From assembly GCF_000428525.1 (NCBI RefSeq), contig NZ_AUAC01000002.1:744001-808000 (forward strand): a stretch of 64,000 nucleotides of DNA, written 5' to 3'. A program made the position numbers and the translations under genes. The notes below the pieces were generated by a model. That model made no database searches. It was not told the origin of the DNA and saw only the letters and a list, made by a program, of their open reading frames with translations. Origin of the DNA: Hellea balneolensis DSM 19091 (GTDB taxonomy: Bacteria > Pseudomonadota > Alphaproteobacteria > Caulobacterales > Maricaulaceae). Shown one piece after another: positions 52,523 through 62,938 of the stretch. Each line of letters opens with the position of its first letter. Position 1 is the stretch's first letter.

Positions 52523-54298
52523 CTACATCCTATCAGGGGCCTCTATGCCGAGTATATTCAAGCCCATTTCGAGTTGGCGTAACGTCAACATCGCTAAGGT
52601 CAAACGCGACGCTTTGACGTCCGCAGGGGTGCCGTCCACAAGGATTGGACACTCTGAGTAAAATCGTGAAAAAGCCTGCGCTACTTTGTATATATGATCG
52701 CACAATATATGTGGAGAATATTTTTCAGCAGATATCGACACTGCCCGGCCAAATCCATCCAATGCCAAGACTAATTGCTGTTCTGCTGGGGCGACGACAT
52801 TTATGTCCCCTGCTTTCGCGCCTTGCGCTTCAGCCTTACGCAGAATGGATTTAATACGCACGACTGCATAAAGCAGATAAGGCCCTGTTTTGCCTTCAAA
52901 AGCGGTAAAGCGTTCAGGATCAAAAACGTAATTTGTCAGGCGTTGGTTTTGCAAATCCGCAAATTTCAGGGCGGCCAACCCAACTTTACGCGCAATTTCC
53001 GACCGTTCAGCCTCATCAAAATCTGCGCCAATACCGGATTCGTCTAGCCGCTTCATGGCCGCTTCATTCATGATATCCAGCAAATCCTCTAAGCGCAAAA
53101 CACCGCCTTCGCGCGTTTTAAAGGGCTTTCCGTCTTTACCATTCATGGTTCCAAAACCAACGTGATAAAGCTGCTCTGCTTTATACCAATCTGCCTTAAC
53201 GGCCGCGCGGAAGACTTGTTCAAAGTGGAGCGCTTGGCGCTGATCGACAACATAAACAATCAAGTCAGGATTATTTTCGGCTTTACGGTCAACTAAAGTC
53301 GCCAGATCGGTGGTGTGATAGAGCACGGCGCCTGAACTCGCGAGAAGCATAACGGGCGGTATCTCTTTCTTCTCGCCTTCTTCTTCAACCCGAATAATAA
53401 GGGCCCCGTCATCTTCCTCTGTAATGCCTTTGGCTTTCAGCTCTTGAATCATATCAGGGATAAGAGGATCAACACAGGCTTCCCCCTTCCACAAATCAAA
53501 CTCCACACCTAAATTCCCATAACCGACTTTCAATGCGGCAACAGACACGTCTATGAAATGCCCAAGCAGCGCCATATACCCTGCACGGCCTGCCTGTAAT
53601 TCAGCGGTTGCCACGCGTGAGCGCTCCATACGACCTTTATCACTTTTGGCCGCGTTACTGGCTTGAGGATATAACCTTGCTAAATCATCCATCGTGACAG
53701 GTGACTTAGTCGGGAAATCCTCAGTTTTATCGGCGTCAAAATAAGGTAAGTTAGGCTGTTCGATCTCCAATTCGGAAATCAAGTGACCCATTTGAAGGCC
53801 CCAATCGCCCATATGGACATCACCCAAAACATTGTGGCCCTGGACCCGTAAAAGGCGCTTAATCGCCTCGCCAATAACGGCAGATCTCAGATGTCCTACA
53901 TGCATAGGCTTAGCCACATTTGCGCCGCCATAATCTACAATAATAGAGAGTGAATCTGGCTGCGCGATACCCATTTTTTTATCTGCAACAAGCTCAGCCG
54001 CGCGCAAGGAAATGGCAGTTTGACTTGGGTAAATGTTAATAAACCCCGGTCCACCAATATCCATTTTTTCAATTAAAGGATGGTCTTGCAAACGTTCGAT
54101 CGCTCTTGCTGCAATATCACGAGGGTTGAGTTTCTCACCCCGCTTTTTGGCTATACCCGCAGCGCCCATCGCTCCATTACATTGAAACGGAGCATCTCCG
54201 CGTGTGCTTTCTTGCACACCCGCAATTTGGGCAGGAAAATCCATAGCCGTAAAGGTTTCGCGAAAAGCCGCGTCAAGCCTATCTAATATTGACGACAT
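52523..54298 (-). CDS. argS: Arginyl-tRNA synthetase
   Basis: 591 residues. HIGH-type motif KPMHVGHLRSAVIG (His133-His136), the N-terminal additional domain and the C-terminal anticodon-binding domain (ILRKAEAQGAKAGDI...). It charges tRNA-Arg. Monocistronic or followed by the VOC gene; the lipoprotein gene lies just upstream on the same strand. Confidence 0.96.
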   Translation of the reverse strand: MSSILDRLDAAFRETFTAMDFPAQIAGVQESTRGDAPFQCNGAMGAAGIAKKRGEKLNPRDIAARAIERLQDHPLIEKMDIGGPGFINIYPSQTAISLRAAELVADKKMGIAQPDSLSIIVDYGGANVAKPMHVGHLRSAVIGEAIKRLLRVQGHNVLGDVHMGDWGLQMGHLISELEIEQPNLPYFDADKTEDFPTKSPVTMDDLARLYPQASNAAKSDKGRMERSRVATAELQAGRAGYMALLGHFIDVSVAALKVGYGNLGVEFDLWKGEACVDPLIPDMIQELKAKGITEEDDGALIIRVEEEGEKKEIPPVMLLASSGAVLYHTTDLATLVDRKAENNPDLIVYVVDQRQALHFEQVFRAAVKADWYKAEQLYHVGFGTMNGKDGKPFKTREGGVLRLEDLLDIMNEAAMKRLDESGIGADFDEAERSEIARKVGLAALKFADLQNQRLTNYVFDPERFTAFEGKTGPYLLYAVVRIKSILRKAEAQGAKAGDINVVAPAEQQLVLALDGFGRAVSISAEKYSPHILCDHIYKVAQAFSRFYSECPILVDGTPADVKASRLTLAMLTLRQLEMGLNILGIEAPDRM

Positions 54299-54307
54299 AA
54301 AGACGCT

Positions 54308-54895
54308 CTAATTTTGCCCAGCAGAAACGCGGAAGCGCTTACCTTCAGCATTGAAGTTGCGCTGAGCTTCGGTGAGTTCAAATCCAACAATAATTTCAAA
54401 GTTTTCGCCCGAAGTGCCTTCTTTGGCGCGAGGTATAACGATTTTATCAACGCGCTCCGTTAGCGTAACGCGATCCGCCCCTGCCGGAAATGTCACTTGA
54501 ATGGGGAAAGTTTCTTTGTTGATCACACCAATATTTTTGCGCGTCACAGCGACGAAGTATTCATATGTAGCCGTGCTTTGACCGGAAGCGGCAGGGCCGC
54601 GGCCAAAGCTAATATCCATCTCAAGGTCGCCTTCTATCGGCTGCGCACTATAATAGCGGCAAAGACTACGCACTTTTTGAAACTCACCCGTGAACCCGAC
54701 ATTGGCAAAGCGCTCTTGATCACCACGAAACTCAACGATACGCGAAGCGTCATAAAGCGCAAAAGCGCGGGGGCATGGCCCCGGATTGGCTTCAGCCGCT
54801 GCGCCAATTTGAAGGACTTCCTGAGTACTTCGACATCCCGCAATTGCAGTGGCCGCCACCAAAGCCGTTACCATCACTAATTTTGTAAACCGCAT
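54308..54895 (-). CDS. Conserved hypothetical lipoprotein upstream of argS
   Basis: 195 residues. Signal with lipobox IAGC (Cys at about 21). PCPRAFALYDASRIVEFRGD and two further Cys follow. YEYFVAVTRKNIGVINKETFPIQVTFPAG suggests a beta-sandwich. No function assigned. Nine bases before argS, so probably in the same transcript. Confidence 0.75.
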   Translation of the reverse strand: MRFTKLVMVTALVAATAIAGCRSTQEVLQIGAAAEANPGPCPRAFALYDASRIVEFRGDQERFANVGFTGEFQKVRSLCRYYSAQPIEGDLEMDISFGRGPAASGQSTATYEYFVAVTRKNIGVINKETFPIQVTFPAGADRVTLTERVDKIVIPRAKEGTSGENFEIIVGFELTEAQRNFNAEGKRFRVSAGQN

Positions 54896-55033
54896 CTATT
54901 TGTCCCAAATTTGGTCATTATTTCTCTCCACCCTGCTATAGCTTGGCGGAAACGAGTCTGCTAGGTCTTAGACAAGTATAAAGACCGCCGCAACGCCGAA
55001 CATCGGCTCTCTATGCGGTATGAGGAGAATTTA

Positions 55034-55990
55034 ATGTCAGCCAAACGCACGTCAAAAACAGTGCTTTTAGCCGCCCCGCGCGGCTTTTGTGCCGGCGTTG
55101 ACCGCGCTATTCAGATCGTAGAAAAGTCCATCGCAAAATATGGTGCGCCCGTCTATGTGCGTCATGAAATAGTCCATAACCGTCATGTAGTTGATCGTTT
55201 GGTGGGTATGGGCGCTGTTTTTGTTGAGGAACTCGAAGACTGCCCCGATGACCGCCCCGTCGTCTTTTCGGCCCATGGCGTTCCGAAATCTGTTCCGGCA
55301 GCCGCTCAGGCCAGAGAGATGAATTATCTTGACGCAACGTGTCCGCTTGTCTCTAAAGTCCATGTCGAAGCCGAAAAACATGCCGCTGCTGGGCATCATA
55401 TTCTCTTAATCGGTCATGAAGGTCATCCCGAAGTGGTGGGCACAATGGGACAACTTCCGGTCGGCCGAATGAGCTTGATCGAAACCGAAGAAGACGCGCA
55501 TAAATTCACGGCTGAAGATCCTGAAAACTTAGCCCTTGTGACGCAAACCACACTATCCGTTGATGATACATCCGCCATGATCGATATCTTAAAGACGCGT
55601 TTTCCCAACATCGCTCTGCCTTATAAAGAGGATATTTGCTACGCGACAACGAACCGCCAAATGGCTGTGAAAGCTATCGCTGAGCGGTGTGATCTTCTTT
55701 TGGTCATTGGGTCTCAGACGTCGTCTAATTCTAAACGACTTGTCGAAGTTGGTGATAAAGCGGGCGCGGACAACGCCATGTTAATTTCTAGCGCAGACAG
55801 CATTAATTGGGACATTGTAGACCAAGCGAAAGTCATCGGCCTTTCCGCCGGAGCCAGTGCGCCGGAATATCTCACGGACGGCGTTCTCGCGGCCCTTAAA
55901 TCAAAATATGAGATCGACATGCAAGAAGTCGAAGTGACTAAAGAAAAGGTTATATTTCGGCTGCCCAGAAAGCTACTCGACGTTGCCTAA
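55034..55990 (+). CDS. ispH: 4-hydroxy-3-methylbut-2-enyl diphosphate reductase (IspH)
   Basis: 318 residues from the ATG at 55034 with GGAG before it. The three cysteines of the 4Fe-4S cluster are in [26 protein letters not shown] and [11 protein letters not shown]. The catalytic Glu is probably the one in the second half, with [10 protein letters not shown]. Last step of the methylerythritol phosphate isoprenoid pathway. Its end overlaps the rnhA start. Confidence 0.96.
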   Translation: MSAKRTSKTVLLAAPRGFCAGVDRAIQIVEKSIAKYGAPVYVRHEIVHNRHVVDRLVGMGAVFVEELEDCPDDRPVVFSAHGVPKSVPAAAQAREMNYLDATCPLVSKVHVEAEKHAAAGHHILLIGHEGHPEVVGTMGQLPVGRMSLIETEEDAHKFTAEDPENLALVTQTTLSVDDTSAMIDILKTRFPNIALPYKEDICYATTNRQMAVKAIAERCDLLLVIGSQTSSNSKRLVEVGDKAGADNAMLISSADSINWDIVDQAKVIGLSAGASAPEYLTDGVLAALKSKYEIDMQEVEVTKEKVIFRLPRKLLDVA

Positions 55991-56432
55991 AAAAGCGGAA
56001 CTTGTGATTTATACGGACGGGGCCTGTTCAGGCAATCCTGGCCCTGGCGGTTGGGGCGTGTTGATGCAATTTGGTGATAAGGAAAAAACACTAAAGGGCG
56101 GCGAGCATGATACAACCAACAACCGCATGGAAATGATGGCAGCCATCAAAGCACTCGAAGCTATAAATGAGAAATATAGGGGTAATGTAACCCTATGGAC
56201 GGACAGCACTTACGTTATGAAGGGTATCACAGAATGGATTCACGGCTGGAAGAAACGCGGTTGGAAAAAATCTGATAAAAAGCCCGTTGTAAATGTGGAC
56301 TTATGGAAAGAGCTCGACGCTCTAAACGCTATACATAATGTGACTTGGAAATGGGTCAAAGGCCATGCCGGTGTGGAGGGCAATGAGCGCGCAGATAAAC
56401 TCGCGCGTGCGGGTATGCCCGTCAGAGATTAA
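55983..56432 (+). CDS. rnhA: Ribonuclease HI
   Basis: 149 residues beginning at a TTG (55983), which overlaps the ispH stop. The frame opens there with [24 protein letters not shown], exactly the family start, and no ATG precedes. Catalytic acids Asp (TDGACSGN), Glu (NNRMEMMA), Asp (WTDSTYV) and Asp (NERADKLA) are all present. It cuts RNA in RNA-DNA hybrids. Its last bases overlap the convergent MFS stop. Confidence 0.95.
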   Translation: MPKKAELVIYTDGACSGNPGPGGWGVLMQFGDKEKTLKGGEHDTTNNRMEMMAAIKALEAINEKYRGNVTLWTDSTYVMKGITEWIHGWKKRGWKKSDKKPVVNVDLWKELDALNAIHNVTWKWVKGHAGVEGNERADKLARAGMPVRD

Positions 56433-57661
56433 CTCTCAAATTTATCCGGAGCTTCTAAATATCGAGCTGTGCGTAGACTTGGGAACATCTTTGCCCAAGC
56501 TGCAGCGATTCCCATAGCCGCAACACCCCCGCCCGTAACAGTTAAGACAGCGCCATAAGCAGCGGCCATGAAACCCGCTCGAAACTCCCCCAACTCATTT
56601 GAGGCCCCTAAGAAAATTGCGTTTACAGCATTGACCCGCCCCCTCACCTTGTCGGGTGTCCAAAGCTGTAACAGGATTTCACGAATATAAACCGATATCA
56701 TGTCGAAAGCCCCGACCAGCATAAGCGCTATAACCGATAACCATGCCGAGGTAGAGACACCAAAGACGGCTGTCGCGAGGCCAAAAAGAGCTACCGTTAT
56801 AAACAAGATAATCCCCGCATGATCTTTGATTGGAAAAGCCGTCAAATATCCAATCATGATCACAGCGCCAATTCCGGGAGCGGCCCTTAAAAGTCCTAAC
56901 CCTGTTGGCCCAAGCTCTAAAATATCCTTTGCATAAATCGGCATCAAGGCAACGGCACCGCCGAGCAGCACCGCAAATAAATCCAGAGATATTGCGCCCA
57001 ATACAATCTTTTGGTTCCAGATATATTTAAATCCGCCCAAAATCGTCTCGAGTGATGTCGCCGCCGTTTCAAGCGCTTGCGCCGTTTTAGAGATTGAGAA
57101 TATCAAAATTGCTGCAATACCAAAAATAATGGCTGCAGCCGCATAGGCCGTTGGCCCTGAAATACCGTAAAGCAACCCGCCCGCAACAGGACCAAATATT
57201 GATGCAAGCTGCCACGAAGACGTTATCCACCCGATTGCATTGGCAAAGTCATCTTTAGGTACGACATTGACAACTAATGAGCTTGAGGCAGGCGTCAGAA
57301 AGGCCCGCGCAACACCAAATACAGTTAAAATTATCAACACGATTACAGGGTCGAATTGGAGGGTGACCGCCAGATAAAAAATCATAACAGCGCAGCTCAT
57401 TTCGAGCAGAATGGAAAGCCCCATTATCAATCGCCGCCCGAAACGATCCGATGCTAGCCCCGTAAAAAGCACCAGTAAAACGGCGGGTAAGAATTGCACT
57501 AAACCGATCCAGCCCAAAAGCGCAGCATTGCCGGTTTCGTCATAAATCTGCCACCCCACAGCAACGGAGGTGATTTGGGTGGCCATAGCCGTCAGAAAGC
57601 GTGCTCCGAAATAACGGGAGAAAGAGCTATGGCGAAAGGCACTGAAACGGTCTGTTTCCAT
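56429..57661 (-). CDS. MFS exporter (EntS-like)
   Basis: 410 residues with about 12 hydrophobic segments. Motif [15 protein letters not shown] after the second helix and a [19 protein letters not shown] segment typical of the EntS/multidrug exporter group. The substrate is not clear. Convergent with rnhA (four-base overlap). Confidence 0.85.
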   Translation of the reverse strand: METDRFSAFRHSSFSRYFGARFLTAMATQITSVAVGWQIYDETGNAALLGWIGLVQFLPAVLLVLFTGLASDRFGRRLIMGLSILLEMSCAVMIFYLAVTLQFDPVIVLIILTVFGVARAFLTPASSSLVVNVVPKDDFANAIGWITSSWQLASIFGPVAGGLLYGISGPTAYAAAAIIFGIAAILIFSISKTAQALETAATSLETILGGFKYIWNQKIVLGAISLDLFAVLLGGAVALMPIYAKDILELGPTGLGLLRAAPGIGAVIMIGYLTAFPIKDHAGIILFITVALFGLATAVFGVSTSAWLSVIALMLVGAFDMISVYIREILLQLWTPDKVRGRVNAVNAIFLGASNELGEFRAGFMAAAYGAVLTVTGGGVAAMGIAAAWAKMFPSLRTARYLEAPDKFES

Positions 57662-57711
57662 ATCCGCTTATAGGCGGGGTCGCAGGGGGTTCAAGACACG
57701 TTATAATACTC

Positions 57712-58218
57712 TCAAACTATTCCCTGCCATGCGCCAAAACCCTCATATTGCGCTGTAAAGTCTTTTTCTTCAGCACGAGCCATTCCAATACGTTCCATGA
57801 CGGCTTGTGAGCGTCGATTATTTAGGGATGTATAAGATAAGATGTGCTCTAAGCCTAAGCGCTTAAAGCCATCATCCAGAGCCGCCTTTGCTGCTTCGCT
57901 CGCATAACCCTTGCCCCATGCCGCTCTGTGAAAACGCCAACCGATTTCATTATGCAGCCCCAATGGATGGCTCTCTGAAATCCGCATAATTCCCGCATAT
58001 CCGAGGAAGTCACCGTTTAAGCTGTCAACAACCCAGCGGCTATAACCCTGTTTTGTTTGAGCGTTAATATAACGTGCGAATTTCTTATCGCTTTTTTGAC
58101 GACTAAAGGGACCTCCTAAATCAGCATTAACTTCTAGGTCTGCATGAAGAGCCGCGAACTCATCTCTATCTGCCTCTCGCCAATGACGAAGTTGCAGACG
58201 CGCCGTTTCAAGACACAC
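57712..58218 (-). CDS. GNAT acetyltransferase
   Basis: 168 residues from a GTG (58218) whose G is the last base of the preceding gene's stop. RimJ-like fold: LETARLQLRHWREADRDEF, WGKGYASEAAKAALD (acetyl-CoA loop), HILSYTSLNNRRSQAVMERIG. The substrate is unknown. Last gene of a leftward run. Confidence 0.82.
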   Translation of the reverse strand: MCLETARLQLRHWREADRDEFAALHADLEVNADLGGPFSRQKSDKKFARYINAQTKQGYSRWVVDSLNGDFLGYAGIMRISESHPLGLHNEIGWRFHRAAWGKGYASEAAKAALDDGFKRLGLEHILSYTSLNNRRSQAVMERIGMARAEEKDFTAQYEGFGAWQGIV

Positions 58219-58715
58219 TAACCCATACCGCTATTTGTCATGTGCAGGTTGGCTGCGAAACCGCAATAGATTAGCAGTTCATCCAAGACAATATCCGGAT
58301 AATCGTGCCCCTCGCGGATAACCTCGTAATTATATTTGAATTTCTTCCAGTTAAAGCCTGCCTTAAGGGTCAGTAGGTGCTCATTTTTCTCTGTTAGCAA
58401 TTCATATTGTGTACTCATGATTCCGCGATGTTTTAGGAGAAACTCGTCTTCACCGCTGCCATCGGCACGGGTCAGCCGAATAATGACATGGCCCATCCAG
58501 TTAAAGATGATATCGCCGACATCGACGCCATCTTTAAAAATATCAAACTTACTCATCCAGAAGTTTTTTGGGAGCATCATGATCTGCTGATCATTAAATG
58601 TCGTCATGGCCTTGCTAGAAAACCAATTTTGGTATTTGAGCTGAAACTGTTCTTCTCTATCGCGCAGCAGCCGAAAGCTGCCGCGGCTATCAATAGACTC
58701 CAGAAGAATTGGCAC
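58218..58715 (-). CDS. Conserved hypothetical protein
   Basis: 165 residues without signal peptide. Alternating short strands and a C-terminal hydrophobic patch (LDELLIYCGFAANLHMT) suggest a tubby/LURP-one-like sandwich, but this is a guess from pattern. Overlaps nfeD by one base on one side and the acetyltransferase by one base on the other. Confidence 0.5.
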   Translation of the reverse strand: MPILLESIDSRGSFRLLRDREEQFQLKYQNWFSSKAMTTFNDQQIMMLPKNFWMSKFDIFKDGVDVGDIIFNWMGHVIIRLTRADGSGEDEFLLKHRGIMSTQYELLTEKNEHLLTLKAGFNWKKFKYNYEVIREGHDYPDIVLDELLIYCGFAANLHMTNSGMG

Positions 58716-59185
58716 TAAAGCGCTTCCACCTGCAGCGTTGTTCCTTTTACAGAGACAACGCGAAGCTCTGTTCCGGATGAAGGATTGCCATCAGTGATGC
58801 TCGCGCGCCATTGGGTATCCCCAACTTGAACACGGCCCATGCCAGTCTCAAAATCTGCGACGGCTTTAACACGCATACCAATCATAGAACGCGCACGATC
58901 ATTAAGGTCTGAAGGCTCTCCGCCTTTCATTTTGGGGCGTACATATTTGTGTCCCGCAACAAGCAAAACGGCTGAGAGAATAAAGAAAAGCAAAAATTGC
59001 ATTTCCCATCCGAGCGGCAATATGAAGACGATAACGCCAACAATCAGAGCCGCAACGGCGGGCCAGAGAATATATGTCGTTCCCGTGATGACTTCGAGGA
59101 CGAGCAAGAGCACACCCAAGATAAGCCATTTTGTTCCCGTCATGGACTCCAGCATTTGAACTAAGAGGTTTGCATCATTATTCAT
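58715..59185 (-). CDS. NfeD-family membrane protein
   Basis: 156 residues. Three or four hydrophobic segments (GTKWLILGVLLLVLEVITG, AALIVGVIVFILPL, MQFLLFFILSAVLLVAG), then an OB-fold domain with MIGMRVKAVADFETGMGRVQVGDTQW. It sits beside a stomatin-like gene, the usual pairing in membrane quality control. Confidence 0.88.
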   Translation of the reverse strand: MNNDANLLVQMLESMTGTKWLILGVLLLVLEVITGTTYILWPAVAALIVGVIVFILPLGWEMQFLLFFILSAVLLVAGHKYVRPKMKGGEPSDLNDRARSMIGMRVKAVADFETGMGRVQVGDTQWRASITDGNPSSGTELRVVSVKGTTLQVEAL

Positions 59186-59194
59186 ACAGCTCTC

Positions 59195-60121
59195 CTATTT
59201 CTTAAGGTTCTTTTTCGCGCCGGCATCGAGCAATCCGCTTATCCCGCCAACTGTCGCCGCAAGTCCTGAAAGTTCAGCCGGAACAATAACGGTTTTCTGG
59301 TTCGATGATTTAGCAAGTTCGCCAAAGGCTTTTACATAATCCTGCGCTATAAAGTAATTCACAGCATTCACGTCACCTTTGGCAATCGCAGCCGACACCA
59401 TCGCGGTTGCGCGGGCTTCCGCTTCGGCTTCACGCTCACGTCCTTCAGCATCCAAGAAAGCCGCATCTTTACGCCCTTCGGCCTCACGGATCGCGGCTTC
59501 TTTTTCGCCTTCAGCTTTCAAAATCTGCGATTGCTTGTGGCCTTCTGCCATTAAGATATCAGCCCGCTTTTCACGCTCAGCTTTCATCTGCTTATTCATG
59601 GCTTGGGTAATATCAGCCGGCGGCGAGAGATCTTTAATCTCAATCCGCGTCACCTTAGTGCCCCATGGGTCTGTCGCTTGGTCAATCACCGCCAAGAGAC
59701 GCGCGTTGATTTCATCACGCTTTGATAATGTTTCGTCCAAATCCATTGAGCCGACAACCGTACGCACATTCGTCAAGCAAAGGTTCTTAATTGCATTGTC
59801 GAGATTATTGACCTCATAGGCCGCCATCCGCGCATCAACGACTTGGATAAAGACAACCGCGTCAGCCGTGACCATCGCATTGTCTTTGGTAATCACATCT
59901 TGCGACGGAATATCAATCACGCGCTCGCGCATGTTCATTTTATATCCCACTTTTTCAAAAAACGGGATAATGAATGAGAGGCCGGGTTTGAGTGTTTTCG
60001 TGTAACGCCCAAATTGCTCAACTGTGTATTCCATACCTTGCGGAACAGCCTTGATCGCATTCAATATGACGACTAGCGCCAAGACAACCAATATAATCGG
60101 TAAGTAACTTCCTATTTCCAT
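59195..60121 (-). CDS. SPFH/stomatin-family membrane protein
   Basis: 308 residues. One N-terminal membrane helix ([17 protein letters not shown]), then the SPFH domain with [23 protein letters not shown] and a long Glu/Ala/Arg coiled coil after about 190 ([18 protein letters not shown]). Likely a lipid-raft or protease-regulating scaffold, resembling QmcA. Nine bases from nfeD. Confidence 0.92.
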   Translation of the reverse strand: MEIGSYLPIILVVLALVVILNAIKAVPQGMEYTVEQFGRYTKTLKPGLSFIIPFFEKVGYKMNMRERVIDIPSQDVITKDNAMVTADAVVFIQVVDARMAAYEVNNLDNAIKNLCLTNVRTVVGSMDLDETLSKRDEINARLLAVIDQATDPWGTKVTRIEIKDLSPPADITQAMNKQMKAEREKRADILMAEGHKQSQILKAEGEKEAAIREAEGRKDAAFLDAEGREREAEAEARATAMVSAAIAKGDVNAVNYFIAQDYVKAFGELAKSSNQKTVIVPAELSGLAATVGGISGLLDAGAKKNLKK

Positions 60122-60171
60122 TTTATATCCCCTTTTCTGATTTGGAATTTATATGTGTTTTTTGGCCTGCG

Positions 60172-60654
60172 CTAGAGATTCTCCAAGACGTAATCAGCCG
60201 ATGAAACCTTGAACTCACCGCCCTGCTCTACGAAAATATTCTCAACTGTGCCGTTATCGACAACCATGGCATAGCGCTGTGAGCGTCCGCCCATGCCGAA
60301 ACCGCTACCATCAAGTTCAAGACCAATAGCTTTGGCAAAGTCGCCATTTCCGTCGGCGAGCATCATCATTTCATCTGTGACGCCTTGGTCTTTCGCCCAA
60401 GCGCCCATCACAAAGACATCATTAACCGATGTACAAGCAATCGTATCAATGCCTTTGGCTTTGAAGTTTTCTGCTTGCTCTTTAAAACCCGGTAAATGCT
60501 TCGCTGAACAGGTTGGCGTGAAAGCACCTGGCACAGCAAAAAGAGCCACGCGTTTGCCGTTAAAAAGGCTATCTGTATCGACAGGCTCAGGGCCGTCTGC
60601 TCCCATTGTCATAAAGGTCGCCGCAGGGACTTTATCCCCTTTTTTAATAGACAT
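60172..60654 (-). CDS. Peroxiredoxin, Prx5/glutaredoxin-dependent type
   Basis: 160 residues. Peroxidatic Cys in PGAFTPTCS, with the Prx5 segments RSQRYAMVVDNGTVENIFVE and ADGNGDFAKAIGLELDGSGFGMGGRS. It reduces peroxides with thiol donors. Monocistronic, leftward. Confidence 0.93.
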   Translation of the reverse strand: MSIKKGDKVPAATFMTMGADGPEPVDTDSLFNGKRVALFAVPGAFTPTCSAKHLPGFKEQAENFKAKGIDTIACTSVNDVFVMGAWAKDQGVTDEMMMLADGNGDFAKAIGLELDGSGFGMGGRSQRYAMVVDNGTVENIFVEQGGEFKVSSADYVLENL

Positions 60655-60757
60655 GGTCTCTCCTCAATCATGTTTCTTGTTTAAATCAATATGGGGAGAG
60701 TGTGACATTTTTGCAAGATTAGGCGGAACGATTTTGATGTGATACTATTGTTTTAAT

Positions 60758-61342
60758 ATGACCGATTCACACGCTATGGAACTCACAAACCGCTTGCTTA
60801 TTGCGACACCCCAAATGGGAGATCCACGCTTTAAAGATGCAGTCATATATGTGTGCAGCCATGATAGTAGCGGCGCTATGGGGCTTGTTATTAACAAGCA
60901 AGTCGTGAAATCCGGTAATGCATTTCAGCTCTCAGATATGCTCTCAAATATTGGTATTGAAGGTGACGTCAAAGTCGCTGATACACCTGTGCTTGAAGGC
61001 GGCCCAGTTGACATAGATCGTGGGTTTGTTCTGCACAGTTCTGATTATTTCAAGACCGAGACTAGCCTTAAGCTAACAGATACACTACACCTGACGTCTA
61101 CCAAAGATGTGCTGGAAGCCCTTGTGCAAGACAATGCTCCGACAAAGGCTATGCTCGCCGTCGGTTATTCCGGCTGGGGCGCTGGCCAAGTTGAACGCGA
61201 GCTTCAAGATAATGCGTGGATTGTCGCCGATGCGGATGAAACATTAATTTTCGATCCCAACCTTAATGGCAAATGGACAAAAGCTCTGGCCAGTCTTGGG
61301 ATAAAGCCTGAAATGCTGTCCCGGCATGGTGGGTCGGCATGA
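60758..61342 (+). CDS. YqgE/AlgH family protein
   Basis: 194 residues. MELTNRLLIATPQMGDPRFKDAVIYVCSHD and GAMGLVINK are the family signature. GYSGWGAGQVERELQDNAWI follows. The role is unclear. The start at 60758 gives MTDSHAMELTN; a Met six codons later is possible. Confidence 0.92.
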   Translation: MTDSHAMELTNRLLIATPQMGDPRFKDAVIYVCSHDSSGAMGLVINKQVVKSGNAFQLSDMLSNIGIEGDVKVADTPVLEGGPVDIDRGFVLHSSDYFKTETSLKLTDTLHLTSTKDVLEALVQDNAPTKAMLAVGYSGWGAGQVERELQDNAWIVADADETLIFDPNLNGKWTKALASLGIKPEMLSRHGGSA

Positions 61343-61367
61343 TATGTACTGAATATGAAAGACAATA

Positions 61368-61874
61368 ATGGCAGATATCTATAAGGATTTCCTTCCGAAA
61401 GCCCACTTTACTGAGATCCAAAAACTTTTCATGACAAATGTAATTCCATGGTTCTTCACAGACCGTGTCGTCTCTACTGAACAACATTTTATGTTTGCAC
61501 ATACATTTATGGACGACGGGAAAGTTATAAATCAACGTTATTTCGAACCTGTTCGCGGAATCATTCATCAACTCTTATTGAAAGAGGACTTTATGGGGGT
61601 GAGCAGAATAAGAGCCGTATTGTATACAAATCAAGGCAAGAAAATTCATCACCCTATTCATGTTGATATACCACTTGACTCAGGTGTGTCCGATAAATTT
61701 AGAACAGCTGTCTTTCATATAAACACATGTAATGGGGAAACGGTGATCGGCGGCACAGTTGTGCCCTCTCTTGCTAATCAAATGATAATTTTTGATAATG
61801 AACCCCATTATGGAACCGTCCAGACAGACACAGATACACGTGTTGTCTTAAACTTTAATCTACGAAAATCCTAA
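61368..61874 (+). CDS. Putative 2-oxoglutarate/Fe(II) oxygenase, phage-like
   Basis: 168 residues. Iron-ligand pattern H98-x-D100 (HPIHVDIP) and H147 (DNEPHYGTV), with Arg158 (DTRVVLNFN) as the 2-oxoglutarate anchor: the HxD...H...R order of this superfamily. The N-terminus is helical and the rest is predicted strands. Similar short proteins are common in marine phage and bacterial genomes; the substrate is not known. It lies between YqgE and an alpha/beta-hydrolase and looks AT-richer than both. Confidence 0.6.
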   Translation: MADIYKDFLPKAHFTEIQKLFMTNVIPWFFTDRVVSTEQHFMFAHTFMDDGKVINQRYFEPVRGIIHQLLLKEDFMGVSRIRAVLYTNQGKKIHHPIHVDIPLDSGVSDKFRTAVFHINTCNGETVIGGTVVPSLANQMIIFDNEPHYGTVQTDTDTRVVLNFNLRKS

Positions 61875-61930
61875 TACGCGCTTAAATATCCATTCAGACC
61901 AAGCCCATATAATTGAAATTGAGCCTCAAA

Positions 61931-62938
61931 ATGAAAACACAGCATCTTATCATTTCAATTCTTTCCGGATTACTAGTCAGTGCATGCGGAGGTAGTGAAA
62001 TCAACCATCAACCAACCGTGAAAGAAGAAACCCTGGCGCTGCCTAAACCAACACATAAAGCTGTATTCACGGATCGCCCAATATCATCAGGCGATTTAAA
62101 CGGCCTCTGGATTGATGCCGGTAACCTAAGCCCTGTGGTGCTGATTGTTCCTGGTTCAGGCCCGACGGATTTAGACGGCAATAATCCAATGGACGTGACA
62201 GCCAATAGTTATAAATTACTCGCAGAGGGACTTGCGGCAAAAGGCATTTCAACGGTTCGCGTAGATAAGCGGGGTATGTTTTCCAGCAGCGGTGCAGGCG
62301 ACGCAAACGCCGTGACTGTCGATATTTATGCTCAGGATTACAAAGATTGGGCCGAAACCATAATCACACAGACGGGACGGTCATGTGTTTACATGCTAGG
62401 CCATTCCGAGGGCGGTATCATGGTGTCTGCGGCAGCAATTGAGAATATCAATGTGTGCGGCCTAATCCTTGTTTCAGCACCTGGACGCCCTTTTGGAGAC
62501 ATCCTGCGGGAGCAACTTAAAGCAAATCCGGCAAATATTATAATTATAAAACCTGCCTTTGCTGCCATTGAAACTTTGGAGGGCGGAGAGCATGTTGATA
62601 CTGAAAATATGCATCCGGCGCTAAAGCCGCTATTTTATCCGGCTGTGCAAGACTTTCTGATATCTGTGATGGCCAAAGATCCGGCCCAAGTCGCGAAAGA
62701 GGCGGCCAAGCCGACGCTCATCGTTCAAGGATCACATGATATTCAAGTCAAAGAAACTGACGCAGAACTTTTAGCCGCTTCAACAGGCGGAGAGCTCGTC
62801 ATTATTGACGGCATGAACCACGTCCTAAAGGATTCGCCGGCCAACCGTATCGGCAACATGATGACTTATAAAAATCCTGACCTACCTATTGCGCCTGAAA
62901 TACTGGAGAGCATTAGGTCTTTCGTCACAAACGATTAG
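61931..62938 (+). CDS. Alpha/beta-hydrolase lipoprotein
   Basis: 335 residues from the ATG at 61931; a TTG six codons earlier is possible but adds no signal. Lipobox VSAC with Cys near 19. Nucleophile elbow GHSEGG (Ser near 158), the oxyanion stretch VLIVPGSGPTDLDGNNP, an Asp in LIVQGSHDIQV and His in DGMNHVLKDS complete a catalytic triad. Serine hydrolase at the periplasmic face; substrate unknown. Confidence 0.86.
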   Translation: MKTQHLIISILSGLLVSACGGSEINHQPTVKEETLALPKPTHKAVFTDRPISSGDLNGLWIDAGNLSPVVLIVPGSGPTDLDGNNPMDVTANSYKLLAEGLAAKGISTVRVDKRGMFSSSGAGDANAVTVDIYAQDYKDWAETIITQTGRSCVYMLGHSEGGIMVSAAAIENINVCGLILVSAPGRPFGDILREQLKANPANIIIIKPAFAAIETLEGGEHVDTENMHPALKPLFYPAVQDFLISVMAKDPAQVAKEAAKPTLIVQGSHDIQVKETDAELLAASTGGELVIIDGMNHVLKDSPANRIGNMMTYKNPDLPIAPEILESIRSFVTND

